Assembly: GCA_039519185.1 (NCBI GenBank)
Contig: CM076847.1
Coordinates: 39,032,916 to 39,096,915, forward strand
Length of the DNA: 64,000 nucleotides
Source of the DNA: Astragalus membranaceus
Taxonomy: Eukaryota > Streptophyta > Magnoliopsida > Fabales > Fabaceae
Direction of reading: 5' to 3'
Below, piece by piece: positions 46,804-59,534 of the stretch; the stretch's first letter is position 1, and each line of letters begins with the position of its first letter. The notes under the pieces were generated by a model. The model ran no database searches. It was not told the origin of the DNA and saw only the letters and a program-made list of their open reading frames with translations. The translations under genes were made by a program, and so were the position numbers.

Positions 46804-48713
46804 TGTAACACCCCTTTTCTACCCGTTAATTTGTTTATAAAAAATCAGAGTTCAAAATCGCTTTCATCGCAAGGAATGTTACACATGCTTCGAAATAAAA
46901 CATCGTACTTCAATAAAACGGTTCAACGTCAATTAAATGTGCAATACGTAGGACGCCCCCTATGGGGAAAAACTCAAGCATCAGTCATCGTCACCACAAC
47001 CGTGACATCAATAAAACCAACTACGCAGCGGAAAGTAAAATAAAGAGAAAACCATCAAATAACATATAACAACTAAAATGGTCTTAAAAACATCGAGTTC
47101 GTTTCCCCCCTGAGTGCTACGTATCAGAGAATGACGACCCGACTCAAATTAGTGAAGATACCTAGGTCTTCACTCGTGGTCACCTGCACGTTACCGCATA
47201 GGGGTAACATTCAAACAGAAGGGTGAGTTCAATTCAACCCATATAATAAATCACATGATAAGCAATAAGTCAAGTCACAGCACTAGGGTAATCACATCAC
47301 AAATCATCAATTACGTCATTACAACAACTCATTACGATGTCATGTGACTACATGAAATGCAACCCACTCGCAGGCATATGCATGAGGTACCTTTCATCAT
47401 CGTCGCTTAGCCTTTATGGCCTCATCGTCGCTTAGCCTTTATGGCCTCATCGTCGCTGGGTTCATGCACATGGAATACATGAGACACTATGATATGCACC
47501 ACACACAAACACACCAATCACAGTCAACTATGTGACCCGTCACTTACCAATTTGCCCAATAAGAGGCACAGCACCTGTTAGTTTATAATTACATACAACA
47601 ACGTCGCTATATTTCATCGTCATTTATTATCATCGTCGCTTAGCCTTTATGGCCTCATCGTCGCTTATCCATAGACATCGTCAACAAACAATAGCCACTA
47701 AGGGCAAAACAGTCATTTGCACATCATCATCAATAATATCAGCCACTAAGGGTAAAAACGTCATTTAACTAGCCACTAATGGCATCATCGTCATAATCAC
47801 CCATTTTGACACTAAGACGTTAAAACTGTTGGTTATACGCAAAAAGGATTCTTAAAGGACTCGATATGGCTTTAAAACGTCACTGTAATGACCACCGGGG
47901 ACAGCCACTTGGGCGCCCGAAAACCACCAGAAAATAATAAATTTTTATTTTAAAAATGAGACACACAAGTAGACAACTGAAAAATCTTCCCAACACTTTT
48001 TGAAACGTTTAAAACGGATGCCCGAGTCAAAAGATAGAGCGAAAACAGTTTTTATAAAAATTTGGGAACGTTCCAGTATCTTGCGCTTCACTCGCGCTCC
48101 CAGCGCCACTTAAGCGCAGATGAGGACGCTACAGTCCAGTTTTCGCGCCTCAGTGGCGCCTCGCGCGCAACTGCAGCGCGAATTGGCAGCACCCAACACA
48201 CCTGAATCACGCCTCAGTGGCGCCTCGCGCGCAACTGCAGCGCGAATTGGCAGCGCCCAACACACCTGCAGCAACAGAAAATCCAGCAACAATTTCCAGC
48301 AACACAAGATCACACATATGGCGCCCTAGGCACCCATGCCACAACCAAGAATGGATTTTTCAGCCACAATTCACAGAGATCACGTATACATCACTAATCA
48401 AACACGAAATTACACACAAATCAAGAACATGATTAGATCTAGGGTACTCTAACTTACAACCTATCATGAACATCTATTATATAGAAAGATAGAACTCCCC
48501 TAACCTCACAAGACCTCACAACTTTGCATATCTCATTGGATCATGGGCTTGGGCTTTTCACTTAAGCCCAAGTTCACTCAAGTGGCACCTCCTTTTCCTA
48601 ATACCACCAATAAAATTAAAATAATTTTAATCAATTAAATTATATCCAATAAATTAAAAATAACTTCCTAAATACTTAATTAAATAAATTAATTAAATAT
48701 TTAGGGTGTTACA
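46804..48713 (-). repeat. 3' LTR of the Tekay-type element (1910 bp)
   Basis: Very similar to 54106-55948 but 67 bp longer. It has a 64-bp tandem duplication near 48146-48273 that includes CGCCTCAGTGGCGCCTCGCG, plus 3 extra bases near 47597. Direct repeats of CATCGTCGCTTAGCCTTTAT occur around 47398-47450 and 47634. Confidence 0.92.
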
Positions 48714-51087
48714 ACTCTCCCCCACTTAGAATATTTCGTCCTCGAAATTTACCTGATCAAACAACTCTGGGTAGGACTCCCGCATCTTGCTTTCCAGCTC
48801 CCAAGTCATACTCTCACCGGCAGCTCCTAGCCAAACCACTTTCACCAATGCAATCTCTTTGCCTCTAAGTGCTTTCACTTCACGATCCTCAATCCGTACG
48901 GGCATCGTCTCCACAGTGAGATTGTCCCGCACCTCTACATCATCCATATGGATCACATGAGATGGATCCGAAACATACTTCCGAAGTTGCGACACATGAA
49001 ATCTGGTAAAGCCACTCTATAAGCCACATTTCCGATTCTCTCAGAAATCTGGTAAGGACCAACAAAGCGAGGAGTGAGCTTCTTCGATTTCAACGCTCGG
49101 CCAACACCGGTAATAGGAGAAACCTTCAAGAACACATGCTCACCCTCCTGAAACTCTAAATCTTTCCTCCGCTTGTCATGATAACTCTTCTTACGACTCT
49201 GCGAAGCCTTCATCTTTTCGCGGATCATCTTGATTTTCTCTGTAGTCTCCCGGACAATCTCCGGTCCCAACACTACACTCTCCCCCGACTCATACCAGCA
49301 CAACGGCGTTCTACACTTTCGACCGTACAATGCTTCAAACGGTGCCATCCCGATACTGGAATGGTAACTGTTGTTATAGGTAAATTCAATTAACGCAAGG
49401 TATGAATCCCATGAACCCTTTTGTTCCAAGACACAAGCCCTCAACAAATCTTCCAACGACTGAATTGTCCTCTCTGACTGACCATCTGTCTGAGGATGAT
49501 ATGCTGAACTCATTTTCAACTTTGAACCCAATTCCTTCTGCAAACCCGTCCAAAACTCAGAAGTGAACCTCGGATCTCTATCTGACACAATACTCTTCGG
49601 AACACCGTGCAACTTCACAATTTCTTTGACATAGACCTCTGCCAACCTCGACACCGGATAAGTGATATTGATAGGAACAAAGTGAGCAGACTTCGTTAAC
49701 CTATCAACGATCACCCAAATAGCGTCATGACCCCTAACTGTATTCGGCAATCCCGTCACAAAGTCCATCGCAATGCTATCCCACTTCCACTCTGGAACTT
49801 CCAACGGTTGCATCAACCCTGCAGGCTTCTGATGCTCAACCTTTGACTTCTGACAGGTCAAACAGGCATACACAAACTGTGCCACATCTCTCTTCATACC
49901 ATACGACCAAAACATCTTTTTCAGATCTTGATACATATTCGTCGCTCCAGGATGGATACTCAACTTGCTACGGTGACCCTCCTCCAAAATTGCCTTTCTC
50001 ATCTCTGCATGATCTGGAACACAAATCCTACCCCGGAACCTCAACACACCGCGAGAATCCAATTTGAAATCTTCATCTTCAGAATGACCAACACCATTAA
50101 TTAAATCTACCAACTTGACATCTGACTTCTGAGCCTCTCTGATGCTGCCCAGAAAGTCATTATCGATCTTTAACATTCCCAGCTTGACACTACGAGGTGT
50201 CATCCTACAAACCAAACTCAAATCTCGGAATTCCTCGATCAACTCTAATTCTTTCACCATCATTGCCGACATATGCAAAGACTTCCGGCTTAAGGCATCA
50301 GCCACGACATTAGCTTTGCCGGGATGATAATTCAAACCAAAGTCATAATCCTTCAAGAGTTCCAACCACCGACGCTGTCTCATATTCAACTCCTTCTGAT
50401 CGAACAGATACTTCAGACTCTTATGATCACTGAACACCTCAAACCTCGAACCATAAAGATAGTGCCTCCAAATCTTAAGCACAAATACCACAGCAACCAA
50501 TTCTAAATCATGCGTAGGGTAATTTTTCTCATGAACCCGCAACTGCCTCGACGCATACGCAACGACTTTCCCATCTTGCATCAGCACACCACCAAGACCC
50601 ATCTTCGAAGCGTCACAATATACAACAAACGGTTCCTCCGGATTAGGCAACGTCAAAACAGGCGACGTTGTCAATCTCTTTTTCAGTTCCATAAAACTTT
50701 CCTCACACCGAGCATCCCAAACGAAAACTTTACCCTTACAAGTCAACTGAGTCAACGGAAGGGCCAACTTGGAAAAACCCTCGATGAACCTCCTGTAGTA
50801 CCCAGCCAAACCCAAAAAGCTTCTGATCTCTGTTGCGGACTTCGGAGCCTCCCACTCCAACATTGCTTCTATTTTTGCCGGATCAACTGCAATACCATTA
50901 CCAGAAATCACGTGCCCAAGAAAACTCACCTCTTTCAGCCAGAACTCACACTTTGATAACTTAGCATACAACTTTTTCTCTTTCAGCACTTCCAATACTG
51001 ACTTCAGGTGCTCAGCATGCTCTTCCTCCGACTTAGAATAAACTAGAATGTCATCTATGAAGATCACCACAAACCGATCTAGGTAAT

Positions 51088-52005
51088 TGTTGCACCCCGA
51101 AAAATCCCCGCTTTTGGGTTTCTCAATGTACAACGTGGAAAAATTTTGGAGCCGCCACCAATATTTTAATTTTGAGACCAAAACATTGAAAAAAGGTCTT
51201 TTGGGCAAGGCGGATGGTCTTTCGAAAACTAGAGATATAGGTTCGGGGGTCGATTACGCGCGAGGAAGGTGTTAGCACCGCGCACGTCCTTTCTACCGAA
51301 AGGGAACCTCTAATTAAATGTGTGGTTTTAACGTTTGATTTGAAAAATACCTATATTTGCCTATTTATTTCTTGTTTGAAGACGAATGAGAAAACTTACT
51401 GGAAATTTTATTTTTGGTGAGAAAGGGGGGAAAAAAGAAAAAAAAAAAAAAAAAAAAAAAAAGAGTTTTTAGAAAGAAGTGCTTGACTAAGTTGTAACTA
51501 ATTGTTGTAACTAAGTGAAGAATCGATTTCAAGGCCATGAATCGATTCCTAATTGTTGTAACTAAGTGAAGAATCGATTTTTACCTATTTAGGATGTCCT
51601 GAAAATCGATTTCCCTCTTCTTGCATAGGCCTTGAAATCGATTTTCAGGACATCCTAAATAGGTAAAAATCGATTCTTCACTTAGTTACAACAATTAGGA
51701 ATCGATTCATGGCCTATGGAAGAGCCTGAAAATCGATTTCAAGGCCTATGCAATATACTATAAATCGATTCTTGGCCTTTGGAACAAAATAGAAATCAAT
51801 TCTTGCTTTCCACAAAAATGCTTTTAGGTCTTTGCCATGCATGCATAAAATATTTTTCAAAACCCTGATTTCTTAGAAAGTGCATTCTAACCCTAAAAAT
51901 GATTTCGAAAACTTTGGAGCGGTTTCTAGGATCCAAAATGCATAATTTATTTTTGTGTGGAAAATTAGGGTTTGGACCTAAGCCGGACAAAATTGGGGTA
52001 TGACA
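51088..52005 (-). repeat. Chimeric solo LTR of the Ogre-like family (918 bp)
   Basis: The plus strand begins TGTTGCACCCC and ends GGGGTATGACA, i.e. reverse-complement ends of the Ogre-like LTR at 8980-11328. GTAAT is duplicated at 51083-51087 and 52006-52010. The middle (about 51500-51860) is unlike the Ogre-like LTR but resembles the U3 block of the Copia-type LTR, and carries nine AATCGATT palindromes. The Ogre-like TATA and R region (about 9903-10960) is absent. An A-run of about 28 bases is near 51435-51462. Confidence 0.85.
51532..51715. repeat. Perfect 82-bp inverted repeat with 20-bp loop
   Basis: Arms 51532-51613 and 51634-51715 are exact reverse complements over 82 bp. Each arm contains three AATCGATT sites plus the stretch TTTAGGATGTCCTGAAAATC. 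It lies in the centre of the solo LTR. The transcript would form a long perfect hairpin. Confidence 0.97.
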
Positions 52006-54105
52006 GTAATTATGGAAAATACGATTCATATATTCCATAAATACACCAGGTGCATTGGTCACACCGAACGGCATCACTGAATACTCATAATGCCCATACC
52101 TTGTCCTGAACGCTGTCTTCTGAACATCTTCATCCTTCACTTTAATCTGATGATATCAGGACCTCAAATCAATTTTGCTGAAAACACGGGCACCCACTAA
52201 CAGATCCATCAAATCGTAGATCCTCGGAAGCGGATACTTGTTCTTGATAGTCACCTTATTCAACTGACGATAGTCCACACACAACCTCATGCTCCCATCT
52301 TTCTTCTTCACTAACAATACCGGAGCTCCCCACGGTGATACACTTGGTCTCACGAACTTTTTCTCAAGCAATTCTTCGAGTTGCGTCTTCAACTCAAACA
52401 ATTCAGACGCCGACATCCTGTACGGTGCCATAGACACAGGCCTCGTACCAGGTACAAGAACAATCGAAAACTCAACTTCTCTCTCCGGCGGCACACCCGG
52501 AATTTCGTCAGGAAAAACCTCAGGAAATTCGCGTACCACTTGCAGTTCTTCAATAACAGCCTGACTCTCAGCAGACAACGATGCCATCAACGAAAATAGC
52601 TGGACTCCCTCTTTCCTCAACTTCTTCAACTGATTAGCGGATACCAAAACAGAATCTTCTTCCCCGAAACTAACCGACTTGCTACGACAGTTGATATGGA
52701 CGTGGTTATTCTCTAACCAGTCCATGCCCAAGATTACATCCAGACCTCTCAACGGCAAGCAAACAAAATTCACAATAAAGTCCCTGCCGAAGATCGACAC
52801 GGGACACTGGGAACACACCTGGGAAGTAATCACCGACCCCTTTGCAGGAGTATCGACAACCATATCCCCATACATAGCAGATAAAACAAGACCCAATCTT
52901 TTACAACAATCAACAGATATAAAGCAATGGGTAGCACCAGTATCAATAAGAGATTTCAGAGAAGTACCGTTAATGAAACACGTACCTCTAATAAGACCAT
53001 CCTGCTCATCAGGCTCCTCTCCTGCCAGTGCGAACACTTTCCCACTAGACCTTTCTTTCTTCGGCTTTGTACATTTTGCACTGATATGACCAGACTCACC
53101 ACAGTTGAAACACACCACATCCTTGACCTTACACTCGGCTGCCATATGACCCTTTTTACCACAACGGTAGCAAACTCTCTCATCAGACCCGCATGTAGTA
53201 CTCTTGTGGCCAGGCTTGCCACACTTAAAACAGACAATGCTAGCAGGAGCATCTCCCCCACTAGTCTTTTTACCTCCAGCAGCCCTCTGATAACTCTTAC
53301 CCGCAGGAACCTCATACGGCTTGCTTCGACTCGGAAACTTACCATTTTTCTCAGACACAACTTTGTAGTGTGCAGTACTGTCCTCCTCAAAGATTCTACA
53401 ACTATCAACCAGATCAGCGAACACACGGATCTTCTGGTAACCAATGGCCTTTTTGATATCAGGCCTCAAACCATTCTCGAACTTGATGCATTTCGAAAAC
53501 TCAGCTGTAGCCTCACTATAGTGCGGATAGAATTTTGCCAATTCCACAAACTTCGCCGCATATTCAGTCACAGACATACCACCCTGCTTCAGTTCCAGAA
53601 ACTCTATCTCTTTCTTTCCTCGGACATCTTCGGGAAAATATTTTCTCAGAAATTCCCTACTGAATACCTCCCAGGTAATCTCTTCCTGCACAGCCTCCAA
53701 CCTCTGCCTAGTAGCCAACCACCAGTCGTCGGCCTCCTCAGCCAACATGTGGGTACCAAAGCGGACCTTCTGCTCAACAGTGCAGTCCATCACCCTGAAA
53801 ATCCTCTCGATCTCTTTCAACCAAGCCATAGCACCATCTGGATCATATTTGCCCTTAAAAGTGGGCGGATTCTCTCTCTGGAAAGTAGTCAGACTCCGAA
53901 AACCAGCGTTCTCCCCAGCATTCTGTTGATTCTGCACAGCCCGAGCCATAGCTTGCAGCGCAGCAGCAAGAGCAGCATCGTTTCTCCCAGCCATCTCAAA
54001 CTATCACTGCAGCACAAACCAAAAATTCAGAACTAATCTATTGTCATAAGACACTATGACAGGACAACATTGGCCGGACAGACCGAACTGCTCTGATACC
54101 ACTAA

Positions 54106-55948
54106 TGTAACACCCCTTTTCTACCCGTTAATTTGTTTATAAAAAATCAGAGTTCAAAATCGCTTTCATCGCAAGGAATGTTACACATGCTTCGAAATAA
54201 AACATCGTACTTCAATAAAACGGTTCAACGTCAATTAAATGTGCAATACGTAGGACGCCCCCTATGGGGAAAAACTCAAGCATCAGTCATCGTCACCACA
54301 ACCGTGACATCAATAAAATCAACTACGCAGCGGAAAGTAAAATAAAGAGAAAACCATCAAATAACATATAACAACTAAAATGGTCTTAAAAACATCGAGT
54401 TCGTTTCCCCCTTGAGTGCTACGTATCAGAGAATGACGACCCGACTCAAATTAGTGAAGATACCTAGGTCTTCACTCGTGGTCACCTGCACGTTACCGCA
54501 TATGGGCAACAGTCAAACAGAAGGGTGAGTTCAATTCAATCCATATAATAAATCACATGATAAGCAATAAGTCAAGTCACAGCACTAGGGTAATCACATC
54601 ACAAATCATCAATTACGTCATTACAACAACTCATTACGATGTCATGTGACTATATGAAATGCAACCCACTCGCGGGCATATGCATGAGGTACCTTTCATC
54701 ATCGTCGCTTAGCCTTTATGGCCTCATCGTCGCTTAGCCTTTATGGCCTCATCGTCGCTGGGTTCATGCACATGGAATACATGAGACACTATGATATGCA
54801 CCACACACAAACACACCAATCACAGTCAACTATGTGACCCGTCACTTACCAATTTGCCCAATAAGAGGCACAGCACCTGTTAGTTTATAATTACATACAA
54901 CGTCGCTATATTTCATCGTCATTTATTATCATCGTCGCTTAGCCTTTATGGCCTCATCGTCGCTTATCCATAGACATCGTCAACAAACAATAGCCACTAA
55001 GGGCAAAACAGTCATTTGCACATCATCATCAATAATATCAGCCACTAAGGGTAAAAACGTCATTTAACTAGCCACTAAGGGCATCATCGTCATAATCACC
55101 CATTTTGACACTAAGACGTTAAAACTGTTGGTTATACGCAAAAAGGATTCTTAAAGGACTCAATATGGCTTTAAAACGTCACTGTAATGACCACCGGGGA
55201 CAGCCACTTGGGCGCCCGAAAACCACCAGAAAATAATAAATTTTTATTTTAAAAATGAGACACACAAGTAGACAACTGAAAAAGCTTCCCAACACTTTTT
55301 GAAACGTTTAAAACGGATGCCCGAGTCAAAAGATAGAGCGAAAACAGTTTTTATAAAAATTTGGGAACGTTCCAGTATCTTGCGCTTCACTCGCGCTCCC
55401 AGCGCCACTTAAGCGCAGATGAGGACGCTACAGTCCAGTTTTCGCGCCTCAGTGGTGCCTCGTGCGCAACTGCAGCGCGAATTGGCAGCGCCCAACACAC
55501 CTGCAGCAACAGAAAATCCAGCAACAATTTCCAGCAACACAAGATCACACATATGGCGCCCTAGGCACCCATGCCACAACCAAGAATGGATTTTTCAGCC
55601 ACAATTCACAGAGATCACGTATACATCACTAATCAAACACGAAATTACACACAAATCAAGAACATGATTAGATCTAGGGTACTCTAACTTACAACCTATC
55701 ATGAACATCTATTATATAGAAAGATAGAACTCCCCTAACCTCACAAGACCTCACAACTTTGCATATCTCATTGGATCATGGGCTTGGGCTTTTCACTTAA
55801 GCCCAAGTTCACTCAAGTGGCACCTCCTTTTCCTAATACCACCAATAAAATTAAAATAATTTTAATCAATTAAATTATATCCAATAAATTAAAAATAACT
55901 TCCTAAATACTTAATTAAATAAATTAATTAAATATTTAGGGTGTTACA
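54106..55948 (-). repeat. 5' LTR of the Tekay-type element (1843 bp)
   Basis: It follows the primer site on the minus strand and is bounded by the ATTTC duplicate at 55949. It lacks the 64-bp duplication of the other LTR; otherwise I see only scattered single-base changes, so the insertion is fairly recent. Confidence 0.92.
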
Positions 55949-56066
55949 ATTTCTCCCTGCCACGATCTCTCTCTCTCTCTCTCTCTCTATTCATCTCTGC
56001 ATCGCGAACTAAGCACCCACAATGCCCAGAATATTTGGTTGAATCTGACTTAAAGATTGGAACTTT
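55949..56066 (+). other. LINE-B leader with (CT)n run
   Basis: Just after the ATTTC duplicate, a CT dinucleotide run (55965-55988) precedes the LINE ORF1 start. CT-rich leaders are common in plant LINEs. Confidence 0.55.
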
Positions 56067-57453
56067 ATGGGAAGAAGAAAAATGGGTTCGAATCGATTTA
56101 AAGAAGAAGGGAGAGGGCAATCGTGGTGGAGGGGAGTCCATGGGAGATCTCGTTCTCCTTGGAGGGAGAGGAATATGAGAGGCTATCGTGGTGGTGTATT
56201 TCGCACTCATGATCAACCTGATGATGGGTGGCAGCTAGTGCAACGACTTAGGAGGAGTGGTGGGGGAAGAGGCTCTGGGTATGTCAAACCGGATATTTTT
56301 CAAGCCAGGAATCAGGAGGGTAGAGAGAAACAACAAGCAACTTCGGTTTACATTTCAAGTTTTCCGGAGGAGATAGATGCAAAATACTTGTTCAACATTC
56401 TCGGGTGTTATGGTGATTTGCAAGAAGTGGTGATTCCGGCAAGGAGAAATAAGATGGGCAAAAGATTCAGTTTTGCTCGGTTTTGTCGGATTCAAGATCC
56501 GGAACGGTTTGCTTTGAAGCTTGACAATGTTTTTGTTGGAGGTGATAAGCTATTTGCAAATCTTCCTCGGTTTCAAAGAGATCAATTGAAGAAGGTGGTA
56601 GAGGGGTTCCAAGAGAAGAAGGTGGTAGGGGGTTTCTATCTAAAGAGAGAGCGACAGGGGAGCGGAAAACAACTCAGGTGTGGAAACCTAAGGACCACGG
56701 CCAACCAAGCAAAATGGAGAAGGGAATCACACATGGTCAGATTGATGATGGGCTAAATTACGAAGCAAAGGAAGAGGAAGTCAAGCACCTAAGTAAAGCT
56801 ATGGTTGGTGTAGTGATAAATCCAGGCAAAACTTATCTTATTCAAGAAGAATTTTCTAGGCAAGGGGTGTTTTCCATCTTGGCCACTCCTCTAGGTGCCA
56901 ATCTGGTCCTTTTAGAGGGGGCGAAGATGAATAGGATTTCCAAGGTTACGTGGAGGAGGCGAAAGAGTGGCTACAACAATGGTTCAAAGAAGTCAAGCCG
57001 TGGAATGCATCAATTGTAGATGCGAAGAGATTGGTTTGGGTGAGATGCTATGGGGTTCCAATTCATGTATGGGACACCGATTTCTTCTCTTTTTTGACTA
57101 AGGATATTGGTGTCTTTGTTAATTCCGATGAGAACACTATGAAAAAGAAGTCCATGGATGTAGCTCGACTAATGTTGCGTACAGACAAGAAGGAGGCAAT
57201 TCATACGATACGTAAGGTGTGTATCAATGGGGTGTCTTTTTCCATTAAGATGGTGGAGGATTGGTTCGGTCCAATACAATGGTGTAGCACGCATAAGAGA
57301 AGTAAGGGGGACTCAGATGACGAAGAAAGTTTGTTTGGCGAGGAGGAAGCATGGCCGGACAGTTCGCCAAAAAACACATCAGTGGTGGAGGAGGAAGATG
57401 ATATCGGTTATGGAAATAATTCACAATTAAATGAGGCATTAATTGGTATATGA
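56067..57453 (+). pseudogene. LINE-B ORF1 (RNA-binding Gag-like protein), frameshifted
   Basis: The first frame (56067-56756) has an Arg/Gly-rich start and an RNA-recognition motif, with VYISSFPEEIDAKYLFNILG and KRFSFARF at about residues 95-150. A shift in the range 56680-56756 moves the protein to the next frame (to 57019), and another near 56950 moves it to a frame ending at 57453. These hold a DUF4283-like region (GVFSILATPLGANLVLLEG, WVRCYGVPIHVWDTDFF). Plant LINE ORF1 proteins bind element RNA. After 57453 an unassigned spacer leads to ORF2. Confidence 0.8.
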
Positions 57454-58275
57454 AATTCAAATGCAAATGAAAAAAATAATGAGAGGGTAATTAAAAGTGG
57501 TAATAAGGATTTGGGGGAGGATTACGTGGAGGAGACTAAGGAGCATTAAAGGGATGACTTAATGAGTTGGAATTCTACTGGAGAACTTATGAAACAATCG
57601 GAGAGTCAACAATTTGGTGAATCCTCAGCAAATTCCCACGTGAGTGCAACACGTGGATCAGGGGGTGCAAGAAGAATATTGCGAGATGAGCCCAGGAATA
57701 CATGCAGGTTCGTATAGCCCAATAGTTTCACAACCACCCATTATGGAAGCTATGATTTTTAATGACCAACACAACCATATGGCCTAGCGCTTAACAATAA
57801 TTCATGCCCAATTATGGAAGAACTCTCTTCAATCCAAAGATCCAACGAAGATAAAATTCAGAGCCCAAATCAACGCAATGTGAAAGAACGGAAGTTATCA
57901 AAACGTGGTTTTTTGTCAAAACCGGGTCGGGCTTCTATTCAGAATTGGGTCACACATGTTCTTCAGTTAGTCTCTGCGAAAACGTTCACGAATAATGCCT
58001 GAGAGCTCGCGCAAGTCATCAGCGCAAGCCTCTACCCATTTTTCTGGAGGATCAATCTTATGTGGTGGTTTGTTGTCTACTGCTGATATGAGATTGTGTA
58101 ATAATAAATTCTAGACGTTGCAAAGTAAAACGGTTGCTCAAAGGGTTTAGGAAGAAGCACAGCGTATAGGGGTGGAAGGTGCGGAGAATGATGAAGTATA
58201 CATTCAGCAGATAGCTATGGGAGAGAGCAGAGACGTAGCAGCAGAGCAGCAGAGGGTGAACAACAATGGTGTCTC
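57454..58275 (+). other. Spacer between LINE-B ORF1 and ORF2
   Basis: Probably the decayed C-terminal end of ORF1. The 62-aa frame at 57814 has no domain. Confidence 0.5.
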
Positions 58276-59405
58276 ATGAATATTATGTCACTGAACATTA
58301 GCGGGTTGGGAGACAATTCCAAGAGAAGGAGGTTGGCCAAAATAATTAATTCAGGTAATTTTGATCTTGTTTCTCTCCAAGAAACTAAAAGAGAATATTT
58401 AGAAGATTATGTTGTTGAAAATATGTGGGGTAATCAGTTAATTGAGTGGATTACTTTGCCTTCGTCTGGTTTATCGGGTGGATTGTTAATGATGTGGAAG
58501 AAGGGGTTGTGGGTGGTTAAATCTAATTTTTCTGGTAATGGCTTCATAGGAATTTGTGTTGAATTTCAGTCAAAATTGTTTTTCTTTGTGAATGTACATG
58601 CACCATGTAATACTGTTGGCAGAAGATTATTGTGGGAGAATTTGTGTAAACTCAAAGATGGTAGCTTGGTGGGAGAGTGGTGTCTAATGGGGGATTTCAA
58701 TGCTGTAGCTAGTAGGGAGGAAAGAACAGGTAGAAGCGTCTATTGGGGGCATAAGGATATGGTGGATTTTAATGCTTTTGTGAATGATATGAATCTGATT
58801 GACCCTCCTTTGTATGGAAAATTTTTTACATGATTTTGCTCGGATGGTATTGCTGCTAGTAGACTGGACAGGTTCCTTGTTTCAGATGGTATCATGAATT
58901 TGTGGCAAGTTAAGGGGCAGCAGGTTGGTAACAGAGACATCTCTGATCATTGACCCATTTGGTTGGTGTGTTCTATCTCAATTGGGGTCCGAAGCCTTTC
59001 CGATTTAATAATTGTTGGCTTCAACATGACGATTTTCAGTCTTTTATTCTAGAGGAGTGGAAGAAGATGCAGATTAATGGTAGGAAGGCCTATGTTATAA
59101 AGGAGAAATTGAAAATTCTTAGAGATAGATTGAGAAAATGGAATAAGGAGGTTTTTGGGTGGTTAGACCTTAATATTGAAAATATAGTGGCAGATATGAA
59201 TGAGTTGGACAGTGGTATTGAGGAGGGTTGTGATCTTAATGTTGTGGTGAAGAAGAAAGAGGCATATTCGTTATTTTGGCAATAATTAATGATGAAGGAG
59301 AGTTTGTTGAAACAGAAGTCTAGGTTGCGGTGGATTAAAGAAGGGGATTCTAACACAAAATTCTCCACTCTTGTCTCCAAGCTAGGAGAAGAAAGAATCA
59401 AATTT
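58276..59405 (+). pseudogene. LINE-B ORF2, endonuclease part only
   Basis: The frame 58276-58833 is an endonuclease/exonuclease/phosphatase domain: MSLNISGLG at the start, LQETKR, and GDFNAVASREERTG. A TGA at 58831 stands where Trp is usual, and another stop follows DISDH near 58951, the last catalytic motif. A shift then leads to 58950-59285 (GPKPFRFNNCWLQH, LRKWNKEVFGWLDLNI), and RWIKEGDSNTKFS near 59330. Similarity ends near 59405, before any RT domain. The copy is cut at its 3' side and inactive. Confidence 0.85.
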
Positions 59406-59534
59406 TATCATTGGAGGTGGAAGGTCATTGTGTGGAACGTGGCGTCCGTTAAAGTCAATTTTACTTTTTAAAGGACCAAAATGAAAAAAAAAAGAATAAA
59501 TGACCGAGATTAAAACCTAGGATCACCCAATAAA
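59406..59534. other. LINE-B to MITE junction, no recognisable gene
   Basis: It contains an A-run (59485-59495). The cause of the LINE truncation is not visible. Confidence 0.4.

Larger units (their letters stand above)
48726..53994 (-). pseudogene. Tekay-type gag-pol, broken at three places
   Basis: Read on the minus strand from 53994: Gag capsid domain (FRSLTTFQRENPPTFKG), three CCHC knuckles (CFKCGKPGHKSTTC, CYRCGKKGHMAAEC, CFNCGESGHISAKC), protease with LIDTGATHCFIS, and the RT start. A TGA near 52158 replaces a usual Gly codon just after IDLRS. RT resumes at 52140 and is cut at 52005 by a solo LTR. From about 51080 come RT (FIDDILVYS), RNase H, the HHCC integrase core (WVIVDRLTKSAHFVP, SDRDPRF, YHPQTDGQSERT) and the integrase tail. 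Near 49000 a small deletion with frameshift separates the final frame (48726-48995), a chromodomain-like end. Confidence 0.92.
46804..55948 (-). mobile_element. Tekay-type Ty3/gypsy retrotransposon, inactive, with nested solo LTR
   Basis: LTRs at 46804-48713 and 54106-55948 bracket gag-pol on the minus strand. ATTTC is duplicated at 46799-46803 and 55949-55953. The primer site TGGTATCAGAGC lies at about 54102-54091 (minus). The Gag type and a chromodomain-like Pol end place it in the chromodomain gypsy group, most like Tekay. It is broken by a nonsense codon, a frameshift with a small deletion, and a solo-LTR insertion. Confidence 0.92.

Noticed and set aside
52927..54036. 369-residue plus-strand ORF
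   Set aside because: Antisense shadow of the Tekay-type gag; the minus strand carries clear zinc knuckles and protease.
58276..59405. LINE-B 5' part and LINE-A 3' part as one element split by rearrangement
   Set aside because: Both are on the plus strand, but the 5' part lies 26 kb downstream of the 3' part, each has its own local breaks, and the region between the endonuclease and the start of LINE-A RT is missing. No direct evidence joins them.
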